This document shows, piece by piece, positions 32,598 through 44,424 of a DNA stretch of 64,000 bases. Numbering within the stretch: the stretch's first letter is position 1; each line of letters starts with the position of its first letter. The stretch is from Leucosporidium creatinivorum (taxonomy: Eukaryota; Basidiomycota; Microbotryomycetes; Leucosporidiales; Leucosporidiaceae), in contig BCKL01000023.1 of assembly GCA_001600635.1 (NCBI GenBank), forward strand, positions 62,001 to 126,000, in the 5' to 3' direction. Made by a program: the position numbers and the translations under genes. The notes beneath the pieces were generated by a model. It was not told the origin of the DNA, did no database searches, and saw only the letters and a program-made list of their open reading frames with translations.

Positions 32598-34491
32598 TCA
32601 GACTCTCTCCATCCCACCCAACTCCACTCCCACCGCAATCCCCACCCTCCCAAACTGCTTCACATGCTCCCAATCGAACTCGGGCTGATCCATCGTATCT
32701 CCCGCGCTGTGCATCCGAGTATTGCTGTCCTCAAACCGACCTTCCGAGAGGCAGGAGGCGGGGAAGCCGATCTTTACCCAGGAGGACTGCGACAGGAGGA
32801 AGCAGGTCAGTGAGGGCGGCAAGGGAACGAGACGGAGAAGGAGGAGGAGGAGGGAAACGTACGTGGTCCGAGCAGGCATAGCCGCATTTCGTGTTGACGT
32901 AGTCGAGCTCGGCTGCGTGATTCGCAGAAGTCAGAGGTCAGCTCTCCCGCTCATCCGTAGCGAAAAGAGAAGGCTCAAGAGCAAAGGCAACGCACCGAAC
33001 TCGTCAATCACCCTCCTCATGAACTCGGTCAACTCCGGATCGACGTTGTCGGAGATGACTCCAATCCTCGGCTCCGTGCCCTCCTTGACGAAGGCCACTA
33101 CGTCGGTGTGGTACACGGCGCGGACTTTGCGACCCTGCTCGGCGTATGAGCGCGAGACCTCCCCGGAGCCGAGCATGCCGCCTGTTTGTGTTCCTCACCC
33201 GGTCAGCGAGCTCTCTCGAAGGTGAAGAAGGTGGAAAGAGGACGAGGAAAAGAGACGCACCCTCCTCAGCAGAGTAGAAATGGAACTCGACGGGATTGGT
33301 AGTTGGGACGAAGCCCTCGAGAAGGAGCGCGCGGAAGACGGAGAGCAGGACGGTAGTTCCGGAGCCGTCGTCGTCTGTTGTAGGGATTGCAGCGAGCATA
33401 TGAGTGAGCGAGCATTGATGGTGGGAGGGGGCGGAGCGAGGAAGGGGAGGTGAGCGCGGCTCGAGGCGAAGTGGGAGAGCGTGAGAAGGAGGACGTACCG
33501 GCGCCGGGAGCGCGAAGGAAGGGCAGTGAGTTGGTCGAGTCCTGTATACGAAGCGAGGGGAGCGACGGGATGTCAGCGTGCCGAAGGGGTGCCAGCGCCG
33601 AGCTCGGTCAAGCTTCGAAGCGGCCTCGACATGCGAGAGACTGACCTGGTGAGCACCTATGGACACGATGAGCATGAGTACAACCTCGGCGAAGCGGTCC
33701 AGCCAGCGCAACTCACTCATGATGACAACAGCATCATCCGCCTTGCTCTCATTCTTCGGCTCCATCCTCACGAGGATCGAGTTCTGCCCCCAACTATGCT
33801 CAAACTCAGTGATAGTGACATTGGCCTTCTTGTTAGACTTCTTGTGGATCTGTTGCCCACACTTGTCAGCATCCTCCCTCTCGGCGAGCGAGAAAGCGAG
33901 CGCCGAACGAACCTCGGTAAGATACTTGAGCAAGAACTTCTGGCTCTCCTTGCCCTGCGGCGAGCGATAATAGCGTGTGTAGAAGCCCGAGAACTGGCCG
34001 AGGAAGGTCTTCATTTCCTCGATATCGAGGTGCGCGAAAGTGGAGTTGAGCGAGTGGGCCGAATGCTTGAACTTGGTGGGGTAGGGGTCTGTAGGGCATC
34101 CAATTAGCTGGGGAAGCATGAGGATGCTCAGAGGATGCGAGAGAGACGGACTGGACCTCTGTACGGCAGCAGCGACGGTCCTATCGTCGGTGACGTCCCG
34201 GAACTTGATCCCCTGGAAGACGAGCAAGGCCTTCTCGCCTTCTGTGACCTCTACCAGCCCGCCATCTTCGTTCAATTGAATCAAACGCTCCTCCGATAGC
34301 TGAGCGACATGCTGAGCGAGTTGGTCGACGTGAGCCGCTGGGAGAGACGAGAGGCGGGCGACGAGGTCCGGGTTGAGGCTCAGCAAAGCGGGGCCGGGGA
34401 ACGAGGGGGAGAAGGTGAGTTGCTGCTGATGCTGTGGAAGTGCTACTGCGGCTGCTACGGTGCAGAATGAGACGGCGAATGTGAGCTTCAT
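32598..34491 (-). CDS. Secreted M28 zinc aminopeptidase (leucine aminopeptidase-like)
   Basis: Predicted secreted, co-catalytic di-zinc aminopeptidase like fungal LAP1. Signal peptide MKLTFAVSFCTVAAAVALP is followed by an inhibitory propeptide (LTFSPSFPGPALLSLNPDLV and onward). Mature domain: YYRSPQGKESQKFLL, ITEFEHSWGQNSILVRM; first zinc ligands GAHQDSTNS (His, Asp-type); bridging region DDDGSGTTVLLSVF; catalytic/metal glutamates FHFYSAEEGGMLGS; a further metal Asp in VYHTDVVAF; and the final His motif CGYACSDHVSWVKIGFPA. Roughly eight introns. Because the metal and catalytic positions are all present, activity is likely. Extracellular or vacuolar peptide scavenging is the usual role. Divergent from the thioesterase gene. 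Confidence 0.9.
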
Positions 34492-34888
34492 CCTCGAAAT
34501 GAGCAACGAGTGGAGGGGAGGAGGCGAACCGCCGACGAGGCTCGACCTCGCTCTTTCTCCTGCCGTTCGTTGCTGCTGTTCACTTCTACTCTCGAGGCTG
34601 TACCTTACTGCAGGTGAGCAGCTCCCTGCTACCCACTCTGCTGACGCTCGCTGACTTACTCTACCCCACACATCAGCTCAGCTCTTCCCTCCCGCGCTGG
34701 CTTCCTCAGTCTCTACACCGAGCAGCAAAGCAAAAGCAACACCTTCTCACCTCTTGCGTTCCGCTCCAATTTTCACCCTCCTCGCTGGAGTCTTCGCTGT
34801 CCTCTACCTCGTCTTCAGCCCCTCGACCTCAAGCGCGCCAACACCGAGCGCTTCTCCCGCGTCACTTGCAGTACAGCAGCTCGAAGGA
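34492..34888. promoter_or_regulatory. Divergent promoter region with a 5' UTR intron
   Basis: The region serves the aminopeptidase (reverse) and acyl-protein thioesterase (forward). A spliceable intron, 34,614-34,676 (GTGAGC donor, two CTGAC elements, CATCAG acceptor), lies in the forward leader. If the forward transcript starts after about 34,501, the first ATG is that at 34,889. Confidence 0.5.
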
Positions 34889-36152
34889 ATGGAGCCTCTC
34901 ATCGTCAGCGCTCCGGCCGAGCATACAGCTACCATCATCTTCAGCCAGTTCGTCGCCCTCCTCTCATTCCTCTCCTTCTCCTTCCATCTTCTCCTCGTCT
35001 CCCCGTCCTCAGCTCTCTCACTGCCCTCTTCCGTCTCTCGCACCCGCTGATCAGTAACCTTACTGACCCCACTCGACGCCTCACAGCGGCCTCGGCGATA
35101 CCGCCGAAGGCTGGCTCTCCTTCGCCGAGCAATTTTCGCCCCACTTCCCTCATGTCAAATGGGTCCTCACAAACGCGCCGAGGAGAGCTGTTACGTTCGC
35201 GCCGGGTCAGGTGATGACCTCTTGGTACGTCGGCTCTCTCACTCTCTCTCTCCGCCTGCTTCTCGGCTCAGCGCTTGCCCGGCGCGGGAGAGGCGATGAA
35301 GATGAGGCGCGGGAGCTGATGAGTGGTATGCAACAGGTTCGACGTCCGCGGCCTTGGAGGACAGCCTAAAGACGAGGATACAGAGGGCATGCTCGCCTCG
35401 GTGGAGGTCATCAAATTGCTCGTCTCGGCGGAGGAGCAGGCCGGGATCTCGAGCGAGAGAGTGATCGTCGGGGGGTTCTCGCAAGGTGTGTTCCGTCTGT
35501 AAAGGGCGGAAAGAAGAAGACGAGAAAGCTGATCAGGCTGTGAGATGCAGGTGGAGTTCTCTCGCTTTTGACGGGCTTGACCTCGAAGAAGAAGCTTGCT
35601 GGGATACTGTGTCTGAGTGGCTACCTGGGGCTCACCCACGAGGATAGGATTGATGCTGTGAGTTCCCGCCGTCCGCCTCGGATGAGTCTTCTCCCAGGAG
35701 CGCAGAAGCAAGGGAGCTGAGACTCTCTCGGCGCTCCCTCCTTCGCAGCTTCAGCAACCCGTATCGAAGACTACACCGTTCTTCTGGGGCCATGGCGAGG
35801 CGGATCAGATGATTAAGTGCGTCACCGCTTCTTCTGGCTCACCCATCTCCTTTCAAATGACAGCCAGCTCGACTTGGGCGGCCGTTCTCGGCGCTCCTTC
35901 GCTCTCGCTGACCCTCTCCTCGCCTCCAGATTCGACAAAGCCCAACAGGGGCACCAACGTCTCCTGAAACTTGGCCTCACCAGCCTCGAATGGCACGCTT
36001 ACCCTCGTGCGTTCATCTCTCTCGCTTCGCATCCCTCACAAGCAGAGCCGAGCTGAGGTGACCCCTCTCCCTTACTCGCAGGCATGGGCCACACCCTCGG
36101 CCAGCAGGAGACAGTAGATGTGTTGCACTGGTTGCAGAAGGTGTTGCCGTAG
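34889..36152 (+). CDS. Acyl-protein thioesterase 1-like serine hydrolase
   Basis: Alpha/beta hydrolase of the APT1/lysophospholipase family that removes S-palmitoyl groups from proteins. Start MEPLIVSAPAEHTATIIF. Splicing at a GTTCGT donor (34,948) gives FSHGLGDTAEGW, where the family usually has FLHGLGD. Later exons: TNAPRRAVTFAPGQVMTSW, FDVRGLGGQPKDED, nucleophile motif GGFSQGGVLSLLTGL, FFWGHGEADQMI with the catalytic Asp, and YPGMGHTLG with the catalytic His, ending HWLQKVLP. About seven exons. All three triad residues are present. The frame is open upstream of the ATG and encodes a hydrophobic stretch, discussed as a finding. Confidence 0.9.
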
Positions 36153-36409
36153 GCTGAATGGAATTGTAAAGGTGGTAATTGCCCACCGGCTCTTGCTGGC
36201 GAAGGACCGGCGCGCGGCTCTGTTTCCTGCCTCGTCGTCCTTGCTGCTCGTTCTGCTTCATCTCGCGTTTCCTGACCAGAGGTTATCTGTACGATATTTA
36301 AGGTCAACTCTAGGTAAGCTCTCCCGCCCTCTCTGCTCCCCTACAGCCGCCGCTGACCTGAATGACGCTACCCTCAGCGCGTCTCCCGTCTCTCAGCTGT
36401 CCTACAGCC

Positions 36410-37499
36410 ATGCGCCCTCCATCCACCCTCCTCCGGCTCTCGACCCGTCCATTCCTTCGACCACTGTCCACCCGCCCTCACTCAGCCACTCCAGTCGCGA
36501 CCAAACGCCCCTTCCTGACCTACGCAACCCTCCTCACCGCCGGCCTTAGCACTGGCCTGCTCCTCTCGCTCTACATCCCTCGTCCACAGCTCCTACAACT
36601 CTTATACCCGATTCCGACGGCTGCGCCACATGCTGCCGACTCGAAGGAAGCAAAGGAGAACGCAGCGGAGCTGGAGAAGCAGCTGCAAGCTCTCCCGCTG
36701 GTCGCCAAGCTACGAGGAGAGATGGTAGCAGCATACGATATCGCCGAAGGAGCCACCTCCCCCGCCGGTTCCTCTCTCGAGCAAGCCGTCACCCGCCGGA
36801 CCGAGGTCATCCCAAAGTACACCGAGCACCGACCCTACGCTGCAACACCTCCAGGTCCCCATAGCCTAACGGGGTACAGCTTGAAAGGGCCTAATCGGTT
36901 TGCGATCAGCCCGCTGGTTTTTGCGACGAGGGATAAGAAGAGTCAGGTGTTCTTTATGCACCTTGGAGCGGGACTTTGTGGGCATGAGGGAGTGGTTCAT
37001 GGTGGACTGCTAGGGACGGTATTGGATGAGAGTTTGGGACGTACTGTGAGCTTTTTCTTCCTGCTCTGCTCCTTCCCTGGGCTCGCTCGCCTTTCCCGAA
37101 CGCGGCTCGGTGCTGACCCCCTCCCTCTGCCCTCCCTCCCGCTACTTCCCTCCCTGCTCAACGACGAACCAAAAGGCCCTCCTCGCCCTCCCCACCAACA
37201 TTGGCGTAACCGCGACCCTCGACATCGCTTACAAAAAGCCGACCTTCGCGAACCAATTCATCGTGATCAAGACTGAACTGCTTGAGGTCAAGGGCCGGAA
37301 AGCATGGGTGGAGGGACGGATTGAGTCTCTTGAGGGAGAGGTTCTGGTGGAGGCTAAGTGAGTTGTTTTTCTCCTTCAGGAGAGATGGGGATGGAAGAGC
37401 TGAACGGGAGCTGACCCTTGGCCGAGCAGAGCCCTCTTTGTCGAGCCGAGAATGGCCAAGTTCTTGGACAATAGCAGTGTCAAGGCGGCGTTGGCATGA
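36410..37499 (+). CDS. Mitochondrial hotdog-fold thioesterase-like protein
   Basis: Single hotdog-domain protein of the PaaI/THEM-type thioesterase superfamily. The acyl-CoA substrate is unknown. The N-terminus MRPPSTLLRLSTRPFLRPLS is Arg/Ser-rich without acids, a typical mitochondrial presequence. It is followed by a transmembrane-like segment LLTAGLSTGLLLSLYI, suggesting inner-membrane anchoring. Hotdog core: GHEGVVHGGLLGTVLDESLG (HGG motif with acidic helix residue), TATLDIAYKKPTFANQFIVI, GRKAWVEGRIESLEGEVL. Two introns near 37,044-37,173 and 37,358-37,428. Ends KFLDNSSVKAALA. It lies directly after the acyl-protein thioesterase in the same direction. Confidence 0.82.
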
Positions 37500-37929
37500 G
37501 TGGTGTATTGGGCTGTAGATGGTGCAAAGAGTAGATTTATTGGCTGTCCTCGAGGGAGTGAGGGGCGCGCGCTCGGCTGCATTGAACCCGAGTTGAGTAG
37601 AAAGGTCGGATAGAGAAGACAAGATCGCCGCCGACGGCAACGGAGAGCACATTCGAGGGACCGGACAAGGGAGATCGAGTGATTCACTCCAAGTGACGAC
37701 CCGACGCCAGAGACAGCCGACTCTCTTCGCCGAGCATCGCTCTCTGCTCTCGCTCGCTCGAAGCCGATAGGGAGGGAAAGGCTACATCGATAATATCACG
37801 TGCTAAGGCTATAAGAGAGATGATGTGTATGCTACAGATGATGAAAGGAACAGAAGACAACCGATACCCGAAACCCGAGACCGTCCAGCGACCTCCTCAC
37901 TCTCCTGCTCTAATCGAAGCTCCTCCACT
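37500..37929. other. Convergent intergenic region
   Basis: 3' flanks of the hotdog thioesterase and of the reverse-strand NPF-tailed gene. No gene or structured element was seen. Confidence 0.35.
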
Positions 37930-40406
37930 CTAACCGAAAGGATTCCTGAACCCAGTCCCGCCGATAATATCCGGCTCCGCCCTCGCCGCACCTCCAAACC
38001 CAGCAAACGGCGCCTCCCTCGCCTCGTGTCCCCAATTGTTGAAGCCGCCGGTCGGCCCCGTCGTGCCCATCGCAGAGGGGACGACCTTCTCCTCCTGTTG
38101 CTGCCTGCGACCAAGCTTGAGAGGAGCGGTCGGAGCCAGAGATTTCCGGCGAAGAGGAGCGGTGGTGGGAGGAGGAGGAGGAGGGGAGGTGTAAGAGGCG
38201 TAGATGTCCTCCGAGGGGTCGGAGGATGGGTCGTCAGAGGTGGAGGAGAGGTAGTCGTTGATGTTGCTGTTCTCCGAGTAAGCCGAGGACGTCGACCCTT
38301 GTCGTTCCCTCTCGTCACGTTGACGCTCCTCCTCATCCTCCGACGAAGCGGCGCCGTAGGAAGACGAATCCCTCGACTCGGACGCCTCGATCACGGGAGC
38401 GGGAGTAAGGGACGATTTAGGACGAGTGTATGAGTGTCGGTAGGCTGAGGAGGGCTGCTGGTTGATAGTCCGGTGGGAGGAGATGGATCCGCGAGGCTCA
38501 TTGTTGAAGCCTTGGGGAGTGCCGAACGATCGTCGACTGTTGCCTCCGTTCGAGTGAAAAGATCCTCCGCTTTGCCTCGCGCCAGAGGATGGTCCCCAGG
38601 GGTTGCGGAAGGCCGAGTCGGTCGAGCCGTGGCGAGCAGTCGAGTGCGAAGGAGCGGGCGACTCGACTTCGTCCTGGTAGCGAGTTGGGACGGCAGGGAT
38701 GGCGGGAGCGTTGGCGAGTACGGGAGCCCGGTTGGCTTGTACTTCCTGATCGGCCTGACGGGCCCTCTCCTCGCGGATGCCGTTGAAGTAGAGTCGCCGA
38801 GTCTTCTCGGCCGAGGCGAGCGTCTTGGACGAAGGAGCGTACGAGACCTCGGAATCGCGCGAGAGACGGCGGAAGGCGTCCGAGATCTCGTGTGAGTAGT
38901 CGGAGGAGTTGTGCTCGTCACCTGAGGTGGAAGAGTGACGAAGGGCGTTGAGGGGGAGTCGAACGGGAGTGGGAATGGGCGACTCGGTCGGGCGAGGGAG
39001 GGAGGACGTGCCGTCGGGGTGGGAGACGGGGATGTTGAGGTCCGGTGCGCCGAGCTTGAGCGCGGGGAGGAAGTTGGGGCGGTTGGGAATCTTGCGAGGA
39101 CGAGGAGCGCGGTTCTGATCCTTATCGTTCTTGCCTCCCGACTTGACTGAGCTGGCTGATGAGGCATGCTCGCTGTTGAGGTCGGCAGAGGAGGACGAGT
39201 GGTGCAAAAGGTGGTTGGGAGCCGAGCAGCCGGGAGTGAGAGCGAATGTCTCCATGCCGAGCGATTCGACGAATCCGTCGGGGAGGATGGGGTTGGAGAT
39301 GACTGGCGGCTTCTTGGAGCGGCTCCACTTGAACGCCGACTTGCGCCTGGTGGTGTTGAGGAGGGAGGTGTCGACGTGCTGCATTGGGTTGACGAGGGGA
39401 GCGACGACGCCAGAGGGAGAGGTCTTGGGGGGAGGGGTCTTCTTTTTGAGCGTTTGAGGAGGGGAAGTCGGTGGCTGGGCGTCTCGAGGCATGGGAGGAG
39501 GAGTGGAGAAGGACAGCTTGCTGGTGGGCTTGATCTCTTGGGTAGATGGAGGAGAGTTGCCTTGGCGGTAGCCCGACTCGTGGTTGGCGATGTGAGGGAC
39601 GCCAGCGGGTCCAGAGAAAGAGGTATTGGTGGGAGTGACGGGTCCGTAGGAAGAGTGCTCGGTGCCCGACGAAGATCGCCGTCGACCGCCTCGGTAAGTG
39701 TCTCTCGAGTCGAGCCGAGCTGTACGGCCGACCTGCTCCTCCTCGTATCGCAAGTACTCCTCGACTCCGGCTGCCCGACCTCCGCCGAGACCGTAGTTGC
39801 TGACCCATCCCGTTTCTCGGTCGTCGGCTCCACGCCCTCCTCCTCCGTAGAGACCGTTCTTGCCTCGCTGGTCCCAGGGCTCCCTTGCCTGAGGTTGGCT
39901 GCTGTAGTCCTCCAGCTGCGGCTGAGCGTCCTGGGTCGAGCTCGAATCGTATCCTCCTCCTCCCTGCTCCTGCTCAGTCTGCTCCTCGTCGTCGTCGTCC
40001 ATGTCGGCGTACATGTCGGCGTAGGCGTCAAAGACCGAGTCGACTCGATTCGAGGTGTCGGTTTCGGGATCGTAAGCAGCGAGGAATCCGTTGCCCTTGG
40101 TTACATTGCGAGGGATGGGGAGGTCGTTCTGTAGCAGAGCAACATAGAAGCGCAAGGTCAGCTTCGGTCGCTTCGCCCGCCATCTCGCCAAAGCCAAGCT
40201 CGAAAACTCACACGATCCCATCCCATGGCCTGCTCGGATTGGTCTGCATGATACAGAGGTGCAGTGTGCTGCTCGTAGCTGATGGCGAGTCCGTCCGCTG
40301 GTAGCTGGTACTGCTGAGCTGCCTTCCCTTTGCTGCTGAAGGCGGGGGCGGCGGTGCGCTCCTGCTGCTGATATTGCGCATGGGTAGGGTGTCGGGGAGC
40401 AGGCAT
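37930..40406 (-). CDS. Unrecognised large disordered protein with a C-terminal NPF motif
   Basis: Two exons, about 800 residues, no recognised domain. Start MPAPRHPTHAQYQQQERTAA at 40,406. One intron (about 40,137-40,213) joins AMGWDR to NDLPIPRNVTKGNGFLA. A short conserved-looking N-terminal block (NGFLAAYDPETDT, FDAYADMYADMDDDDEE) is followed by Gly-, Ser- and Pro-rich disorder with polybasic KKKTPPPK and KWSRSKKPP. A helical basic segment EKTRRLYFNGIREERARQ follows, then an acidic Ser tract, poly-Pro and the extreme C-terminus GGTGFRNPFG. The terminal NPF suggests binding to EH-domain endocytic proteins, as does the epsin at 25 kb. An upstream in-frame ATG (40,544) could lengthen it. Confidence 0.65.
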
Positions 40407-41239
40407 GGCGCTAGAACCAGTCGAGCGTACTGGTGCTGCCCAGCGAGAAGTAGGCGAGTAGAGAGAAAGAGGCGAGCGAGGACGAGCGGGTGAGAAGGTA
40501 AGAGCTGAAGGCCGGCAGCCAAACGACGTCGACGAGGAGCGCATTGGCCGTGGGCATTAGGGCGTAGGTTCAAGACTGATGCGGGTTTAGAGCCTGCCTG
40601 GCCCTTGTCGCCCTGATGAGCCTGCAGCGACGGAGGAAGCAGACCTGCCCGAAGCGGCCAGAAGCGCTTCAAGCCCCTCGCCTCGACTTCGAATCGCAGC
40701 CTACCACGGCGAGCGGGGGCTTGTCCTGGTAATAAAGGCGATAACCCAGTCGCATGGCGCACAAGGACGGCGACAAAGGCTGAGGACGAAGAAGGGCGAA
40801 GAAGCGAGAGGGGTGTCTCGCTTTCGCCGACGTCGGTCGACATCGCCGGTTGCAGACGATCCATACTGGCCAGCGTGTCATAGTTAGTTGTAGAGCTCTC
40901 TTCATCAAGCTTGCTTCAACGTGCCACTCTAGAGGGAAAGCCGGCAAGTGAGAGCTTCGACGACGTCTTGCTCCGAGCTCCAACTGCCTGCGAATCGCTC
41001 CAAGGGCGAGTAGTGAAGCGACTACGCTTCCGCTTCTTGATGGAGCTTATCTTTTCGGGCTCAGGCGTGCGCAGCTTTGCTGTTCTCTCCGTCTGCGAAG
41101 ACCGAGCTGGCTTCATCGCCGAAACGCCGAGGTGGGGGAGGGGTAGGAGTTGATTGGAATCAGGCAACAAGCAAAGCAAGCTACACGCCCTCGTCGCAAG
41201 CAAGCAAACAAGCAACTCCAATCTCAAGCACCGAACGCC
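40407..41239. other. Intergenic stretch, no supported gene
   Basis: 833 bases holding the upstream region of the NPF-tailed gene and the 3' flank of F-box copy 1. The last 85 bases belong to the inverted repeat. No coding evidence beyond chance open frames. Confidence 0.4.
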
Positions 41240-42932
41240 TCACTTCTTCGAGCTCTTCTTCTTCTTTCCCCCCTCCTCCTCGTGGTCCCTGCTCCTCTTG
41301 CCGCTCTTGCTCGACGATGACGTCCTCCTCGCCGGCTCGGGCATACGAACTTTGTGGACGAGCTCGATCCTGCTCTCCACCCCTCCCTTCCTCCTCGCCG
41401 CCTCGAGCTCCCTCAGCTTCTCCTCAATCTTGACGACCGCCTCCCATCCCCACGCCTCGACCTCCTCCAACTCATCATCATAAAGCGACTGCTCCATCGC
41501 CGCAATATCAATCCTCTTCAACTGCGTCGCCCACTCGGTATCCAACGCCTCGACGAACTGTTCGGGGGTGATGCCCGCGACGACCGACCTGCTCGAGTTC
41601 TGAGCGCATTGGACGAGCGTGAGGTGCTTGATCCTAGCGGGCGAGTTGGAGAGCTGATGGAAGAACTCGGCGCCGTGGAGGTTCATTGGTCCTCCTACGG
41701 TGAGCGAGTCGAGGTGTTGGCCGAAGTGAGGGGCGAGGAAGGTAGCGGGTCGATGGCCCGAGTCGGGGAGGACGAGTTGACCATTTTTGTAGAGGCGTTG
41801 TGCAGTGAGTTGTAGGCGTGCATCGCGTGAGGTGACGGGAGGCACGTCGAAGAGGTCGAGGTGGAACGTGCGGAGGTGGGCGACGAAGGGCTGGAGGGCG
41901 AATTGAAGGGGTTCGGGAGGGATGGCGAAGGAGGGACAGGCTGGGATGGTGAGCGCTGGAGGACCGATCAGTTTGCTCACGATAAGGTGCTGGAGGATAA
42001 GGGGGTTGAGGCCTGAGGAAGTGAAGAGCTCGGGGAGGGTCGAGGCGGGGTCGAGGGAGACGCGGACGAGGACAAGCGTTCTGAGTTGGGCGCCGAAGNG
42101 GGNGGGGGNGGGAGGACGAGGTAGGGCGAGGAAGCGAGCGTTGGCCGCGGAGGAGTAGAANAGGNCGACNAAGCCANGGCCGAGCCCTTGGAGCTTCAGA
42201 TCCTCCAATCCCTCNAGCTCGGCGAAGATGCCTGCGGCGTTCGAGTAGCCCGTTCCCTGAATCTCCATCGACCTGACCTTCTTGAACCCTCTCAACGCCT
42301 GGATGATGTCTCCGTCGATGTAGCCGCCCTTCTCCTTGGCCGAGATGTCGAGAGTGCCGAGCTCGGGGAGGGCGGCGGCGAGCTTCNTGATGGCTTGGGG
42401 CGTCACGCCCGGGCCCGCCGGGTTCTTGGGGTTCTTGCGCTCGCTGATAGTGATGTGGACCGCCTTGACGAGCTGCTTGAGGTAGCCTTTCTCGCGCCAG
42501 GCGGGGTGTCGGACTCCCTCCTCGTCGCGATAGGCCGGGTGCAGGAAGGACTGTTCGAGCGCTTTGTTGACGCCGGTAGCTCTGTTGTCGCTGCTGATGA
42601 GGAGCGTATCGAAGAGGATGGACCGGGCGAGCGAAGATAGCGGACGGAGGAGAGTGAGCGCTCGGATCGTCTGTTCAAACTGATGGTAGTCGCTGCTGGG
42701 GTTGGTGCGCCAACTGGACGGCGTAGGCTGCTTCAGAGTAGCGCCGAGCTCGGAGAAGATCATGTAGATGATCTCGACGGGCAGGCGAGGCAGCTCGCGC
42801 TCGAGCGTCGACTCGTCTTCTGAAGGCTGCTGGGAAGGCTGCTGAGGCGCAGAATTGCTGTACTGAGCCATCCTGACGCGCGAAGACCTCTGTAGGCCGG
42901 CACGAGCGAGTCGAGTTGGGAGACGAGTGAAG
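41155..42932 (-). repeat. Left arm of an inverted duplication (F-box gene copy 1)
   Basis: About 1.78 kb repeated in opposite orientation at 50,576-52,345. Homology covers the whole F-box-like gene, about 60 bases of leader (ACTCGTCTYCCAACTCGACT is shared) and about 85 bases after the stop. The body is essentially identical; the 5' coding end and the 20 bases before the ATG have diverged. Confidence 0.85.
41240..42871 (-). CDS. F-box-like/leucine-rich protein, intact copy
   Basis: Single-exon gene of 543 residues. MAQYSNSAPQQ is followed by an F-box-like segment LPRLPVEIIYMIFSELGATL, suggesting a Skp1-binding substrate adaptor of an SCF ubiquitin ligase. The rest has leucine-rich, LRR-like stretches (LAAALPELGTLDISAKEKGG, VRSMEIQGTG, LRTLVLVRVSLDPASTLPEL, LDSLTVGGPMNLHGAEFFH) and a basic tail of Ser/Lys, GGKKKKSSKK, possibly a nuclear signal. 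Nine ambiguous bases fall between 42,099 and 42,387. F-box assignment rests on the N-terminal helix pattern only. It is divergent from UBC13. Confidence 0.7.
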   Translation of the reverse strand: MAQYSNSAPQQPSQQPSEDESTLERELPRLPVEIIYMIFSELGATLKQPTPSSWRTNPSSDYHQFEQTIRALTLLRPLSSLARSILFDTLLISSDNRATGVNKALEQSFLHPAYRDEEGVRHPAWREKGYLKQLVKAVHITISERKNPKNPAGPGVTPQAIXKLAAALPELGTLDISAKEKGGYIDGDIIQALRGFKKVRSMEIQGTGYSNAAGIFAEXEGLEDLKLQGLGXGXVXXFYSSAANARFLALPRPPXPXXFGAQLRTLVLVRVSLDPASTLPELFTSSGLNPLILQHLIVSKLIGPPALTIPACPSFAIPPEPLQFALQPFVAHLRTFHLDLFDVPPVTSRDARLQLTAQRLYKNGQLVLPDSGHRPATFLAPHFGQHLDSLTVGGPMNLHGAEFFHQLSNSPARIKHLTLVQCAQNSSRSVVAGITPEQFVEALDTEWATQLKRIDIAAMEQSLYDDELEEVEAWGWEAVVKIEEKLRELEAARRKGGVESRIELVHKVRMPEPARRTSSSSKSGKRSRDHEEEGGKKKKSSKK

Positions 42933-43161
42933 ACTAGCGAAGAGCGGGAGGCCAAGAAGCGGTTCGCTCGCTGCGGAGGTTGTCGCCCTGCCAAATCAAT
43001 TTTCGTCTCGGTCGCCACTCGTTACTAGTCTTGAAGCACTCGTATATCGCCCTACAGACTCGGACAACCGCCTCTGCACCCTTTCCCTCTCCTCTCGCCC
43101 CGCTTTCGAAGCCCCAAGCTCCCGCTCACTCGCTCGACCGCCTGCTCCTCTCTCGCTCGCC

Positions 43162-44424
<1,263 letters not shown>

